Origin: Lautropia dentalis | GTDB lineage: Bacteria > Pseudomonadota > Gammaproteobacteria > Burkholderiales > Burkholderiaceae_E | Reading direction: 5' to 3' | DNA length: 64,000 nucleotides | Assembly (NCBI RefSeq): GCF_003892345.1 | Contig: NZ_RRUE01000002.1 | Location: 186,001 to 250,000, forward strand | In this document: in pieces, positions 1 to 8,498 of the stretch | Layout: the number at the start of each line of letters is the position of its first letter | How positions within the stretch are numbered: the first letter of the stretch is position 1 | The notes under the pieces: generated by a model | The model's input: only the letters and a program-made list of their open reading frames with translations | Databases searched by the model: none | Told to the model about the DNA's origin: nothing | Translations under genes and position numbers: made by a program

Positions 1-960
1 TCGCTGCTCTTCAAGTCCGAAGCCATCGTGCATCCGGCCGAGGTGATGTCCTACATCTCGCCGGAAGAGTGCCAGCTGTCATACAACCCGCTGCAGATGG
101 CGCTACAGTGGAACTCGCTGGCCACCCGCGAGGTGAACCTGCTGCAACAGGCGCTGGAGAAGTGGCACCACCTGCCTCACAACACTGCCTGGGTGAACTA
201 CGTACGCAGCCACGACGACATCGGCTGGACCTTTGCCGACGAGGATGCCGCCCAGTTCGGCATCAATGGCTACGACCACCGCAAGTTCCTGAACCGCTTC
301 TACAACAACCGCTTCCCCGGCAGCTTCGCCCGCGGCGTGCCGTTCCAGGAGAATCCGGACACGGGTGATGCCCGGGTCAGCGGCACCTTCGCCTCGCTGG
401 CCGGTCTGGAGCAGGGTGACCCGATGGCCGTGCAGCGGATGCTGCTGCTGTTCAGCGTGATCCTGAGCACCGGCGGCCTGCCGCTGATCTACCTGGGCGA
501 CGAGGTGGGCACGCTGAACGACCCCTGCTACCTGGACTCGCCCGACGAGGCCGACGACAGCCGCTGGATCCACCGCCCGCACCGCGACGTGACCCGCTAC
601 GATCAGCGCAACAACCCCAACACGGTGCCCGGCCAGATCTTCACCGGCCTGCGTAGCATGATCATCATCCGCGCCAACACACCGGCCTTCGCCGGAGGCG
701 AGCTGATCGGCTACCGGGCAGGCAATCCGGCCGTGCTGGGCTACACGCGCAGCAGCACCCAGCAGACGGTGCTGGTGCTGGCCAACTACAGCGAGTTCGA
801 GCAGCACTGCCCGGCCCAGGTCTTCCAGGCCATGCCCGGTCACCCGGTACGCGACCTGCTGACTGACCGCTCATACAGCCTGCGCGATGGCGTGACGCTG
901 GCCCCTTACGGGGTGCTCTGGCTCGAGGTCCGCGCGCCGGAATCGGCCGCTCACGCCTGA
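1..960 (+). CDS. Amylosucrase, C-terminal part (5' end outside window)
   Basis: GH13 enzyme that polymerises the glucose of sucrose into alpha-1,4-glucan and releases fructose. The frame is open from base 1, so the gene starts upstream; 319 codons are visible, about half of a normal amylosucrase of roughly 630-650 residues. Family blocks seen are [16 protein letters not shown], the catalytic-barrel stretch [20 protein letters not shown] with the conserved His-Asp pair, [14 protein letters not shown], and [20 protein letters not shown]. The C-terminal beta domain ends in [11 protein letters not shown]. These blocks separate it from alpha-amylase and trehalose synthase. The catalytic nucleophile and acid/base lie upstream and cannot be checked. 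A porin and a sugar transporter follow on the same strand, which suggests a sucrose or glucan utilisation unit. Confidence 0.9.
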   Translation, partial: SLLFKSEAIVHPAEVMSYISPEECQLSYNPLQMALQWNSLATREVNLLQQALEKWHHLPHNTAWVNYVRSHDDIGWTFADEDAAQFGINGYDHRKFLNRFYNNRFPGSFARGVPFQENPDTGDARVSGTFASLAGLEQGDPMAVQRMLLLFSVILSTGGLPLIYLGDEVGTLNDPCYLDSPDEADDSRWIHRPHRDVTRYDQRNNPNTVPGQIFTGLRSMIIIRANTPAFAGGELIGYRAGNPAVLGYTRSSTQQTVLVLANYSEFEQHCPAQVFQAMPGHPVRDLLTDRSYSLRDGVTLAPYGVLWLEVRAPESAAHA

Positions 961-1090
961 CCCCCTGACCGGATGCCGGGTTCCTCGTCATGCAAAGTCC
1001 GACATTCAAGTCACAGGGCGGTGGCTGGGCGAGTCCGTCCTGTTCTGGCCAGCTGCCGCTCTCTCCCTCCAACCCTTTTACCTGAAGTAG

Positions 1091-1105
1091 AAAGGAGCTC
1101 TCTTG
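1091..1105 (+). promoter_or_regulatory. Ribosome binding site and TTG start of the porin gene
   Basis: AAAGGAGC at 1091-1098 sits 4 bases before TTG at 1103. The encoded MKKTQMMAAAG is a typical signal-peptide start. No ATG lies nearby in frame before the signal peptide, so TTG is the best start. Confidence 0.7.
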
Positions 1106-2527
1106 AAGAAGACGCAGATGATGGCCGCTGCCGGTACGGGCATCGTACTGGCCATGTCGTGCCTGAGCACCGCCGCCGCGGCCGAAGAGGCCGCCCCCAC
1201 CTTCTCGTTCGGCGCCTACCTTCGCAGCGGCGCCGGCACCACCTCCGACGGCGGCTCGCAGGCCTGCTTCCGCCTGCCGGGCGCCGCGACGTTCTTCCGT
1301 CTAGGCAACGAATGCGACTCCTACGTGGATCTGAAATTGAAGTCGTACCTGGGAGAGGTCAAGGGCACCAAGTTCGACGCCAAGATCACGCTGTCGCACG
1401 GAACCCAGGGCATGGCCAACTGGGAGCAGAGCACGCCGGCGCTGCGCGAGCTGTTCGTGACGGCCAGCGACATCGGCTCGTCGCTGGACGTGCGAGCCCT
1501 GGACGGAGCGATCCTGTGGGTGGGCAAGCGCTTCTACAAGAACCCCGATGTCCACATGATGGACTACACGTACTGGGAGCCAGGTCAGGGTCCGGGTTTC
1601 GGTCTGGACAACGTGACGTTGGGGCCGGGCAAGTTCGCCTATGCGATGTTCCGGATGGGAGACTTCACCGGCTTTGGGGTCAACAACGGCCTCAACGGCT
1701 ACAACCCCGACCTGATCGGGGGCGGCTCGCGTTCGGCCACGGTGCATGACTTCCGTCTGGAAGAGATCGGGGTCAATCCGGGCGGCAAGCTGACGGTGGG
1801 CATGGACTTGGTGCGCGCCAGCAACCGCGGAGGCACCAGTACCTACACGGTGGACACCACGCAGTCGGTGGATCTGGACAACAACCCGGCCACGCCGAAC
1901 GTGGACGTGGTGGTGCGCGAGACCCGCACCATCGACAACAAGGCGGGCAACGACGGCACGGCCTTCACGCTGTCGCACGAGCAGGCCAATGCCTTCGGCC
2001 TGGGCGGCACGAACTCGCTGGTACTGCAGTTTGCGCACGACGCGGCCCTACTGAAAGGCTACGGCGTGGGTGGCAGCACCGACAAGCGCCGCGAATGGAT
2101 GCTGTTCGACCACTGGCTGTACGAACCGGCGCACAGCAAATGGTCGGCCACCTCCACGGCGGGCTATCGCCACGCCAAGGTCAATGACGTGAAGATGCGC
2201 GAGATGTGGGTGGGCACCCGTCCGCTCTACAACATCAACGAGGTGCTGGGCCTGTTCACCGAGCTGAGCCACCAGCGCGTCAAGCAGGATTCAGAATCGA
2301 CCCGCACGCTGTCCAAGGTGACGCTGGGCACGCAGTTCTCGATGGGACCGGGCGTGATGGCGCGGCCTGCGCTGCGGCTCTTTGCCACCTACGCGAAGTG
2401 GAACGATGCGGCGGCAAACGCCGGCCCCGTGGCCTGCACCGGTCGTGACTGCAACACGGCCGTGACCTCGTTCGCCAACAAGCGCAGCGCTGTGACCTAC
2501 GGCGCCCAGGTGGAAGCCTGGTTCTGA
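1103..2527 (+). CDS. LamB/maltoporin-type carbohydrate porin
   Basis: Outer-membrane beta-barrel channel for diffusion of maltodextrins or related sugars. The 474-residue product starts with a signal peptide: basic MKKTQ, a hydrophobic stretch and an alanine-rich cleavage region near residue 26. The mature part begins FSFGAYLRSG, like LamB proteins. Other LamB-like features are RLGNECDSYVDLKL, GKRFYKNPDVHMMDYTYWE and the barrel end TYGAQVEAWF with a terminal aromatic residue used for outer-membrane assembly. Length fits the family (about 420-520). It lies between the amylosucrase and a sugar transporter on the same strand. ScrY-like sucrose porins belong to the same superfamily, so the substrate could be sucrose. 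Confidence 0.85.
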   Translation: MKKTQMMAAAGTGIVLAMSCLSTAAAAEEAAPTFSFGAYLRSGAGTTSDGGSQACFRLPGAATFFRLGNECDSYVDLKLKSYLGEVKGTKFDAKITLSHGTQGMANWEQSTPALRELFVTASDIGSSLDVRALDGAILWVGKRFYKNPDVHMMDYTYWEPGQGPGFGLDNVTLGPGKFAYAMFRMGDFTGFGVNNGLNGYNPDLIGGGSRSATVHDFRLEEIGVNPGGKLTVGMDLVRASNRGGTSTYTVDTTQSVDLDNNPATPNVDVVVRETRTIDNKAGNDGTAFTLSHEQANAFGLGGTNSLVLQFAHDAALLKGYGVGGSTDKRREWMLFDHWLYEPAHSKWSATSTAGYRHAKVNDVKMREMWVGTRPLYNINEVLGLFTELSHQRVKQDSESTRTLSKVTLGTQFSMGPGVMARPALRLFATYAKWNDAAANAGPVACTGRDCNTAVTSFANKRSAVTYGAQVEAWF

Positions 2528-2584
2528 TGTTGCGTCCATCCGGCGCCGGGGCCCGGCGCCGTCTTTCAGAGGAAGATCGCTCCC

Positions 2585-3949
2585 ATGAAGATTGACCATC
2601 GCGTGGTGATGACATTTCGCCAGATACTGCTGATGAACTTCGGGTTCTTCGGCATCCAATACAGCTTCGGGTTGCAGCAGACCGCCATCAACCCGGTGTT
2701 CAGTATGCTGCACGCCAACCCCGACCAGCTGCCGATCCTGAACCTGGCCGGCCCGGTGACCGGCCTGATCATCCAGCCGCTCATCGGCGCCATCAGCGAC
2801 CGAACCTGGATTCCCAGCCTGGGCCGTCGGCGCCCGTTCTTCCTGATGGGGGCGATCGGTTGCAGTGTCTGCCTGTTCCTGTATCCGCACGTCACCGAGC
2901 TGTGGATGGCCGTGCTACTGCTGTGGCTGCTGGACGCTAGCAACAACACCGCCATGGAGCCGTATCGCGCGTTCATCGCCGACAAGCTGCCCGATGAGCA
3001 GCATGCCACCGGCTTCCTGATGCAGAGCTTCTTCGCGGGCCTGGGCATCACGCTGGCCAACGTGTCGCTGTATTTCTTCCAGCGCTATTTCACCGCCGTG
3101 ACCGATGAAGGCATGCCGGTCTGGGTGTATGGATCCTTCTACGTCGGTGCGTTCTGCTCGATCGCCACGGTGCTGATCTCGGTGCTGACCACCCCGGAAA
3201 TCGAACCCACCCCCGAGGAGTTGGCCGAAATCCAAGCCAAGCCCCACGGTCTGGTCGCTGCCGTCAAGGAGATCTACGAAGCCATCCTGGTAATGCCCAA
3301 GACCCTGTGGCAGCTGGGCGCGGTCTACATGTTTCAGTGGTACGCCATGTTCGTCTACTGGCAGTTCGTGTCGCACAGCATTGCCGACTCGGCCTTTGGC
3401 CGGTCGGAAGCCACCGATCCGAAAGTTGCCGCGCACCTGTATGAGCAGGCAGTGGCCTGGACCGGGCTGGTCAACGGCTTCTACAACGTCGTCACCTTCC
3501 TGTCGGCCTTCGTGCTGATGTACCTGGCCCGCAAGTACCAGGCCAAGCTGGTGCATGCCTTTGCCCTGGCCCTGATGTCCCTGGGGCTGTGCCTGTTCCC
3601 GCACATCAGCAACAAGTTCCTGCTGTTCCTGCCGATGATCGGCTTCGGCATTGGCTGGGCCAGCATGCTGGGCGTGCCCTACATGATCGCCGTGGCCGAG
3701 ATTCCGTCGGGCCGCTATGGCGTCTACATGGGCATCATCAACATGATGATCGTGATCCCCATGCTGCTCCAGACGGTGAGCTTTGGCTGGATCTACAAGC
3801 ACGTGCTGGGCGATGATCCTGGCGCTGCAATGACCTGCGCCGGCCTGCTGCTGCTGATTGCCTGCATCGCCACGCTGTTCGTATCGACGCCACACATGCC
3901 ACGTCGGGACAACTTCCCGATGAAGAATCGCACTCAGGACAAGGCCTGA
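2585..3949 (+). CDS. MFS sugar transporter, SLC45/GPH-like
   Basis: Twelve-helix inner-membrane symporter of 454 residues. The N-terminal half has NFGFFGIQYSFGLQQTAINP and the loop GAISDRTWIPSLGRRRPF, a D-R-x-G-R-R-R-P signature shared by plant sucrose carriers, SLC45 and bacterial maltose/sucrose transporters. A second marker is DASNNTAMEPYRAFIAD. The C-terminal half has GFGIGWASMLGVPYMIA and RYGVYMGIINM, also family typical. The gene begins 57 bases after the porin stop and ATG at 2585 follows an AGAGGAAG Shine-Dalgarno. Together with the amylosucrase and porin it would move sucrose or maltose from periplasm to cytoplasm. Substrate cannot be fixed from sequence alone. Confidence 0.85.
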   Translation: MKIDHRVVMTFRQILLMNFGFFGIQYSFGLQQTAINPVFSMLHANPDQLPILNLAGPVTGLIIQPLIGAISDRTWIPSLGRRRPFFLMGAIGCSVCLFLYPHVTELWMAVLLLWLLDASNNTAMEPYRAFIADKLPDEQHATGFLMQSFFAGLGITLANVSLYFFQRYFTAVTDEGMPVWVYGSFYVGAFCSIATVLISVLTTPEIEPTPEELAEIQAKPHGLVAAVKEIYEAILVMPKTLWQLGAVYMFQWYAMFVYWQFVSHSIADSAFGRSEATDPKVAAHLYEQAVAWTGLVNGFYNVVTFLSAFVLMYLARKYQAKLVHAFALALMSLGLCLFPHISNKFLLFLPMIGFGIGWASMLGVPYMIAVAEIPSGRYGVYMGIINMMIVIPMLLQTVSFGWIYKHVLGDDPGAAMTCAGLLLLIACIATLFVSTPHMPRRDNFPMKNRTQDKA

Positions 3950-4045
3950 TCCGCGTCGGGCAAGGCTCGCCTCCCTGCAGAATGCGGGTCATGCCCCCAG
4001 CGCATTGGCATCACATTCGCCCGGCTCTGCCGGGCTCCGTTGAAA

Positions 4046-4075
4046 GCTGGTCCCTTTGCGGAGACCGGCTTTTTT
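4046..4075 (+). terminator. Intrinsic terminator after the sugar transporter
   Basis: A 7-bp stem (GCTGGTC/GACCGGC with one G-U pair) around a short loop is followed by six T residues. It ends the amylosucrase-porin-transporter unit about 100 bases after the last stop. Confidence 0.75.
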
Positions 4076-4140
4076 CATGGGTCAGGTATCTCTGCCGGGC
4101 ACACGCGTGCGGGCGGACTGGAGACCCCCGACAGTAGTAC

Positions 4141-4160
4141 GGGCCACGAATCCGTGGCCC
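4141..4160 (-). terminator. Hairpin downstream of the tannase pseudogene
   Basis: A perfect 8-bp stem, GGGCCACG/CGTGGCCC with a 4-base loop, lies 13 bases after the minus-strand stop at 4173. There is no T-run after it in that direction, so it is at most a weak terminator. Confidence 0.35.
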
Positions 4161-5414
4161 CTGTTGAAAGGTTCAGCGTTCGCCCTTCCCTGCAGCCACG
4201 GTCCGGTCAATCCAGCCAAACAGCTCGTCCAGGTCGTAGTCGCCACTGTGCGGCACGTCCCAGGGCATGAACAGGTCCACCTGCTTGCCCGTGTTCTGCA
4301 GTCGTGTGGCCAGGATCACGGCGATGGCGTGGGAGGTGTCGCGGTCGGCGGTACCCACCCGGATGCGCCAGTGCTGAGGCCCCGCCTGCCGATGGGCGAT
4401 GTAGTTCATCGGGTTCATCAGCCGGACGGTCTGGGCATCAGCCACGCCGGCATCCTTCACCGTGCTGTGCGCCGCCGAATACGCGGTGAAATGCCGGGCA
4501 TCCACCGTGTCGGTTCCGAACTCCTGATTCTCGCCATTGTCCAGCGCCAGACCGTCAAAGGCGGGCGGCGTCTTCTGGCGACCTGCGGCGCGTGCGAAGG
4601 CGGCAAAGTCCACGGCCTTCACCTTGCCGTCCTGGAGGGTGAGCCAGCCACGGTCAGACAGATCCTTGCCGGCATCCAGCTGCTTCTGGGCCGAGGCGGC
4701 CAGGTACGACGTCACATGCGTCTTGAAGCTGCCGTTGCCCTGGGCATCCAGAGAGAGCTTGCGGCCATCCGGGCCGAGCAGGTGCAGGGCATTCACATAT
4801 TCGGTGAACAGCGGCTTGAGCTGGCTTGAAACCTTCTTCTGTTCGGAAGTGAGCACTCCCTTCACAAACTTGCGCTTGACATGGAAGTCGATCTGACGCA
4901 TGTCGATCCTGGCGTAGTCATCGACGCCATTGAATTCCCATTCGTAGGCGGCATCGGCCTGCTCCAGGATGGAAATCGGGCAGTAGGCCGAGACGGCAAA
5001 GATGTCGTCGGGCGCGTCGGCGGCCCCCAATACCTTCAGGTAGGGCTCGTAGTCGGGCGGTTGGCACTGGCCCCCAGCAGGACCGACAGCGCGCCACCGG
5101 CACTGGTCCCGTTGGAGATGATCCGGTTGGCATCGCCCGGCATGGCAGCATCGTTGTGCTTCAGGTAGCGAACCGCCGCCTTCAGGTCAACGATGGCGGC
5201 CGGTGCCTTGCCGGTGGCCTGGGTACGCCCTCGCGCACCGGGCGAGACGACCACCAGACCCCGTGCCAGCGCCGTCTGCATGGCGTCGGCCTGGTCAGGG
5301 TCGCGCGGGCCGAAACCTGCCTGCCCCATCACCCCGGGCTTGGCCGGCATGTAGCCCCCCACCTGATTGGGCAGGAAGATGGGCGCCGTCCTGGCCGTGT
5401 AGCCATTGATGGTG

Positions 5415-5419
5415 CCACC
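5415..5419. repeat. Target site duplication, left copy
   Basis: CCACC directly before the IS left end, matching CCACC at 8099-8103. A 5-bp duplication is within the range made by IS21-family elements. Confidence 0.75.
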
Positions 5420-5443
5420 TGCGTATTCCGATGATCGTGACCG
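5420..5443 (+). repeat. IS21 left terminal inverted repeat
   Basis: Begins TGCGTATTCCGATGATCG. It matches the inverted right end 8075-8098 at 23 of 24 positions. Confidence 0.85.
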
Positions 5444-5581
5444 ACGATTCCGGCATCGTGACCGCGCAGTCCGGTCATCGTGACCGATGTCGAGTGGTCA
5501 GAGACATTGCCTGCCAGGCAAATTGTACGATTGCCTGATCCGGGGGGCCTTCCAGCCCCCCCCAGTACCTCCGGGAGAGCG

Positions 5582-6343
5582 TCAGCTCTGGTTGGCGGAT
5601 GAAGGCGTTTTCTTCGTTCGTGCAGCGCGCAGTGACTCCCCCTTGAGCACGATCCGCTGCGCCTGTGGCAGCAGACGATCCAGCATCGCGTCGGCCACCG
5701 CCGGCTCATCGATCCAGGCATGCCAGTGATCGACGGGCAACTGGCTGGTGATCAGCGTGGCCCTGTTGCCGGCCCGGTCATCGATGATCTCCATCAGCGC
5801 TTCCCGGCAGGGGGCGTCCAGCGCCACCAGTCCCCAATCGTCCAGTATCAGGACCTGCGTCTTTGCCAGCTTGCCAAGCCACCTGGTGTAGGTGCCTGTG
5901 GCCCGTACAAGGCCCAGCTCCTCGCCCAGCCTGGGCAGACGCAGATACCGCGTACTGTGTCCCTGGCGGCAGGCATACTGTCCGAGAGCGCAGGCAAGCC
6001 ATGTTTTGCCGCACCCCGTGGCCCCGCTCAGGATGATGGTGGCGCCGGACGTTGCCCAGTCACTCAGGGCAAGTGCCATCCAGCGGGCACGTTCCAGCCC
6101 CCGGCTGGCTCGTGCGTCGAAGTCTTCGATGTGGGCCTGGGCATACTTCAGGCTGGCCTGCTTCAACAGGCGGGCGCTGCGCCGGTCGTGGCGGCTGTCG
6201 ATCTCGTGCTGAACCAGCAGGGCCAGACGCTGCTCGAACCCCAACTCTGTGCTTGCGGGCTGTTCGAGCTGTCGCTGCAGCGCCTGTGCCATGCCCTGAA
6301 GTCGGAGTTCCTGCAGCTGGGCAATGGTTTGATTGTGGGTCAT
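5582..6343 (-). CDS. istB: IS21 transposition helper ATPase IstB
   Basis: AAA+ ATPase that assists the IstA transposase in target selection and strand transfer. 253 residues, the usual IstB length of about 245-265. After the N-terminal region MTHNQTIAQLQELRLQGM comes the Walker A motif GATGCGKTWLA, the Walker B motif VLILDDWG and the sensor region ATLITSQLPVDHWH. It starts 17 bases after the istA stop, so both are probably translated from one transcript. The frame is intact. Confidence 0.95.
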   Translation of the reverse strand: MTHNQTIAQLQELRLQGMAQALQRQLEQPASTELGFEQRLALLVQHEIDSRHDRRSARLLKQASLKYAQAHIEDFDARASRGLERARWMALALSDWATSGATIILSGATGCGKTWLACALGQYACRQGHSTRYLRLPRLGEELGLVRATGTYTRWLGKLAKTQVLILDDWGLVALDAPCREALMEIIDDRAGNRATLITSQLPVDHWHAWIDEPAVADAMLDRLLPQAQRIVLKGESLRAARTKKTPSSANQS

Positions 6344-6360
6344 GATTCACCTCCCTGGCG

Positions 6361-7890
6361 TCAGTGATAGGCCCGTGCACCGCGCAGGTGCTCATGGTCC
6401 GGGCTTTGCCATGTCCTGCCCGGTTGGGCCGGCAATGCTTTTTCCTTGCCGTTGAGCAGGATGTCGCGTACCGCGCGATAGGTGTGGATCTGCAGCGACA
6501 GGGCGCGCTCGCAGGCCGCTTCCAGACGGGCATGGCCGTGGCGTCTGGCCAGCGACAGCAGACCCAGCGCACTGCGGTAGCCATGCTCGGGGTGCCTGTA
6601 TCGGGCCAGCATGCGCTCGATCAGCAGCGCCGTGCTTTCGCCGACACCACGACCCCACGCGACCAGACGTTCCGGTGTCCATTGCCGATGTGCACGGTGG
6701 CTGGCCGGCATGTGCTCCTCGATGGTGGTAAAGCCGCCTGCCTGATGACTTCTCAGGTGTGCGGCCACCCGTTTGCCCTCGTGCAGCAGCTCGATGCCAT
6801 GCTGGGTGATGCGGGCATCGAGCCGCTGTCCAACCAGCACATGGGGCACGCTGTAGCGGTGCCGGTCGATCTCGACGTGGTAGTCCACGTGTACCCGCAC
6901 GGTCTTGTAGCGAGCGTATTCGTAGCGAACCGATGGCAAAGGGCGCAAGGCCGGTGCATCGAGGCTGGCAAAGACACTGGCCCGGCTGCCCGGCAGTTTC
7001 TGGAAGGGGCGGTGGTTGAGCTGTTCCAGCAGCGGTTCGATGGCCCGGTTGGCGCTGCCCAGATCATTGGGCAGTACGTGGCGCAGCCTGGCCAGAATCC
7101 AGCGCTCAACCACCTGAACGGCCGACTCCACCACGGCCTTGTCCTGCGGACTGTGAGGCCGGGCCGGCAAGACGGCACAATCGTAGTGGCGGGCAAAGTC
7201 CTGAATGCTGTCGGTTGCCCTGGGTTCGTAGCGATCGGCACGGGCAATGACCGCCCGGGGATTGTCGGGCACGATCAGGGCGGGGACACCACCCATGTAG
7301 TGCAGTGCTCCCACCATGCCATTGATCCAGTCAGCAGTCTTCTGGCCGGGCGTGGCCTGTGCGTAGGTGTAATGGGAGGCGCCCAGCGCCGCGACGAACA
7401 GGTGTGCCCTGCTGCCGTCACGCAGCGCCAGCGTCGGTCCGGCAAAGTCCACGAACAGCTTCTCGCCGGCGACATGGATCTGGCGCATCGAGCGCTTGAG
7501 CGTCCTGACGTATTGCCGGTAGCGTTCGCAGAACTGACTGTACTGCAGCGTACGCTGGCCCACGTATTCGGCCTGGTACTCCTGCCACAGCAGCATCAGG
7601 GTCATGCCCTTGCGGCTGAGTTCCCGGTGCATCAGGGCAAAGTCCGGCAGCACGCAGGGGCAGCGTTCGTCCTGTCCGGCAAGCAGGCGGGAATGCAGCT
7701 CTGCGTCGCTCATCGAATCGATGAGCGACCAGTCCTCCAGTCCCTGCGCACGGGCCAGGGTCACGTACTTGGATACGACGCCCTTGGAAACGCCAAGGGC
7801 CTGGGCACAACGCGCCAGCGATTCACCTCTGACGAGGCGGTGTTCGAGAATGGCTTTGATCATCTGTGTGTCGAGTGATGGCGCTGGCAT
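6361..7890 (-). CDS. istA: IS21 transposase IstA
   Basis: DDE transposase of about 509 residues. An N-terminal helix-turn-helix (MIKAILEHRLVRGESLARCAQALGVS, described here in parts) precedes an rve integrase-type core. The DDE residues fall in KLFVDFAGPTLAL (D), ALIVPDNPRAVI (D) and SPQDKAVVESAVQVVERW (E). A C-terminal Mu-type beta-barrel region follows. The ATG at 7890 (MPAPSLDTQM) is chosen because homology starts there; the frame is open to 7977, which would reach into the terminal repeats. All catalytic residues are present, so the enzyme may be functional. Confidence 0.93.
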   Translation of the reverse strand: MPAPSLDTQMIKAILEHRLVRGESLARCAQALGVSKGVVSKYVTLARAQGLEDWSLIDSMSDAELHSRLLAGQDERCPCVLPDFALMHRELSRKGMTLMLLWQEYQAEYVGQRTLQYSQFCERYRQYVRTLKRSMRQIHVAGEKLFVDFAGPTLALRDGSRAHLFVAALGASHYTYAQATPGQKTADWINGMVGALHYMGGVPALIVPDNPRAVIARADRYEPRATDSIQDFARHYDCAVLPARPHSPQDKAVVESAVQVVERWILARLRHVLPNDLGSANRAIEPLLEQLNHRPFQKLPGSRASVFASLDAPALRPLPSVRYEYARYKTVRVHVDYHVEIDRHRYSVPHVLVGQRLDARITQHGIELLHEGKRVAAHLRSHQAGGFTTIEEHMPASHRAHRQWTPERLVAWGRGVGESTALLIERMLARYRHPEHGYRSALGLLSLARRHGHARLEAACERALSLQIHTYRAVRDILLNGKEKALPAQPGRTWQSPDHEHLRGARAYH

Positions 7891-8074
7891 TGGCGGCTTC
7901 CAAAGCCGCCAACGGTAGCGCAGGTTGAGAACAGCAGGGCTGTCTCGACACACTCGAACACCATCGGTCACGATCACCGGAATCGGCGGTCACGATGCCG
8001 GAATCGCTGGTCACGATACCGGAATCATCAAATCCACGGCTCCGGAACCGCCCGGTCACGATCGCCGGAATCAG

Positions 8075-8098
8075 CGGTCACGATCATCGGAATACCCA
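8075..8098 (-). repeat. IS21 right terminal inverted repeat
   Basis: Inverted copy of 5420-5443; read from the outside it begins TGGGTATTCCGATGATCG. Confidence 0.85.
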
Positions 8099-8103
8099 CC
8101 ACC
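8099..8103. repeat. Target site duplication, right copy
   Basis: CCACC right after the IS right end. Removing the IS and one copy joins EAYFQGG to TINGYTART in one frame. Confidence 0.75.
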
Positions 8104-8498
8104 CTGGAAGTAGGCTTCCGGCACGTAGATGTTCAGGCTCTGGTACTCGGCATCGACCGGGTTGCGAACGTAGACGACGTTCTCGTAAGCCCTGTAGGCC
8201 ACGGCCTTGCCATTGACGCGGGTGCTTCCGGACACGGGGGTGAGGCGAGAAAGGTCGAGGGTATCCATGTCGGTCTGGCGGGTCTGTTGGGAGGCGTTCT
8301 TGCGAGCGGTGCCCATCGAGGCCGAAGGCCCGTGCTGGCCGGCGGCCCATGCAGCCGTTCCAACTAGCAGACTGGCAACAAGCAGGGCCAGCCGGGTGTG
8401 TCGAAGGAAGGGACGGCCTTGCCGCGGTCGCGCCGAGTGCAGCTGGGAGGATGGGGCAACGTAGGCATTCATGGATTCTCCTATCGAGAGGGCAAGGA

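Larger units (their letters stand above)
5420..8098 (-). mobile_element. IS21-family insertion sequence (2679 bp)
   Basis: Complete element with istA and istB in the order typical of IS21, transcribed on the minus strand. Both ends start TG and share 23 of 24 bases. Inside each end the unit ATTCCG-N-ATCGTGACCG recurs, three times on the left (5424-5485) and about five times on the right (7968-8095). Such repeated subterminal sites are a known IS21 trait and are thought to bind the transposase. It sits in a tannase-like gene and both of its genes are open, so it may still be active. Confidence 0.9.
4173..8472 (-). pseudogene. Subtype-B tannase-like esterase, broken by an IS21 element and a frameshift
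   Basis: Secreted alpha/beta-hydrolase of the subtype-B tannase group, which hydrolyse galloyl esters. The 5' piece runs 8472-8099: ATG after AGGAGA, a signal peptide ending TAAWAAG, then YVRNPVDAEYQSLNIYVPEA. The IS occupies 5420-8098. The 3' piece resumes at 5414 with GTINGYTARTAPIFLPNQ and carries the nucleophile motif NGTSAGG. Near 5050 the frame shifts: GASAN is followed by DYEPYLKVLGAADAPDDIF in another frame. From there to 4173 the frame is open and includes the C-terminal DVPHSGDYDLDELFGW with a likely catalytic His. Joining the pieces across the target duplication gives 1616 bases; adding one base gives 1617, or 538 residues, as expected for one single-base loss. The permease gene lies 26 bases upstream. 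Confidence 0.8.
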
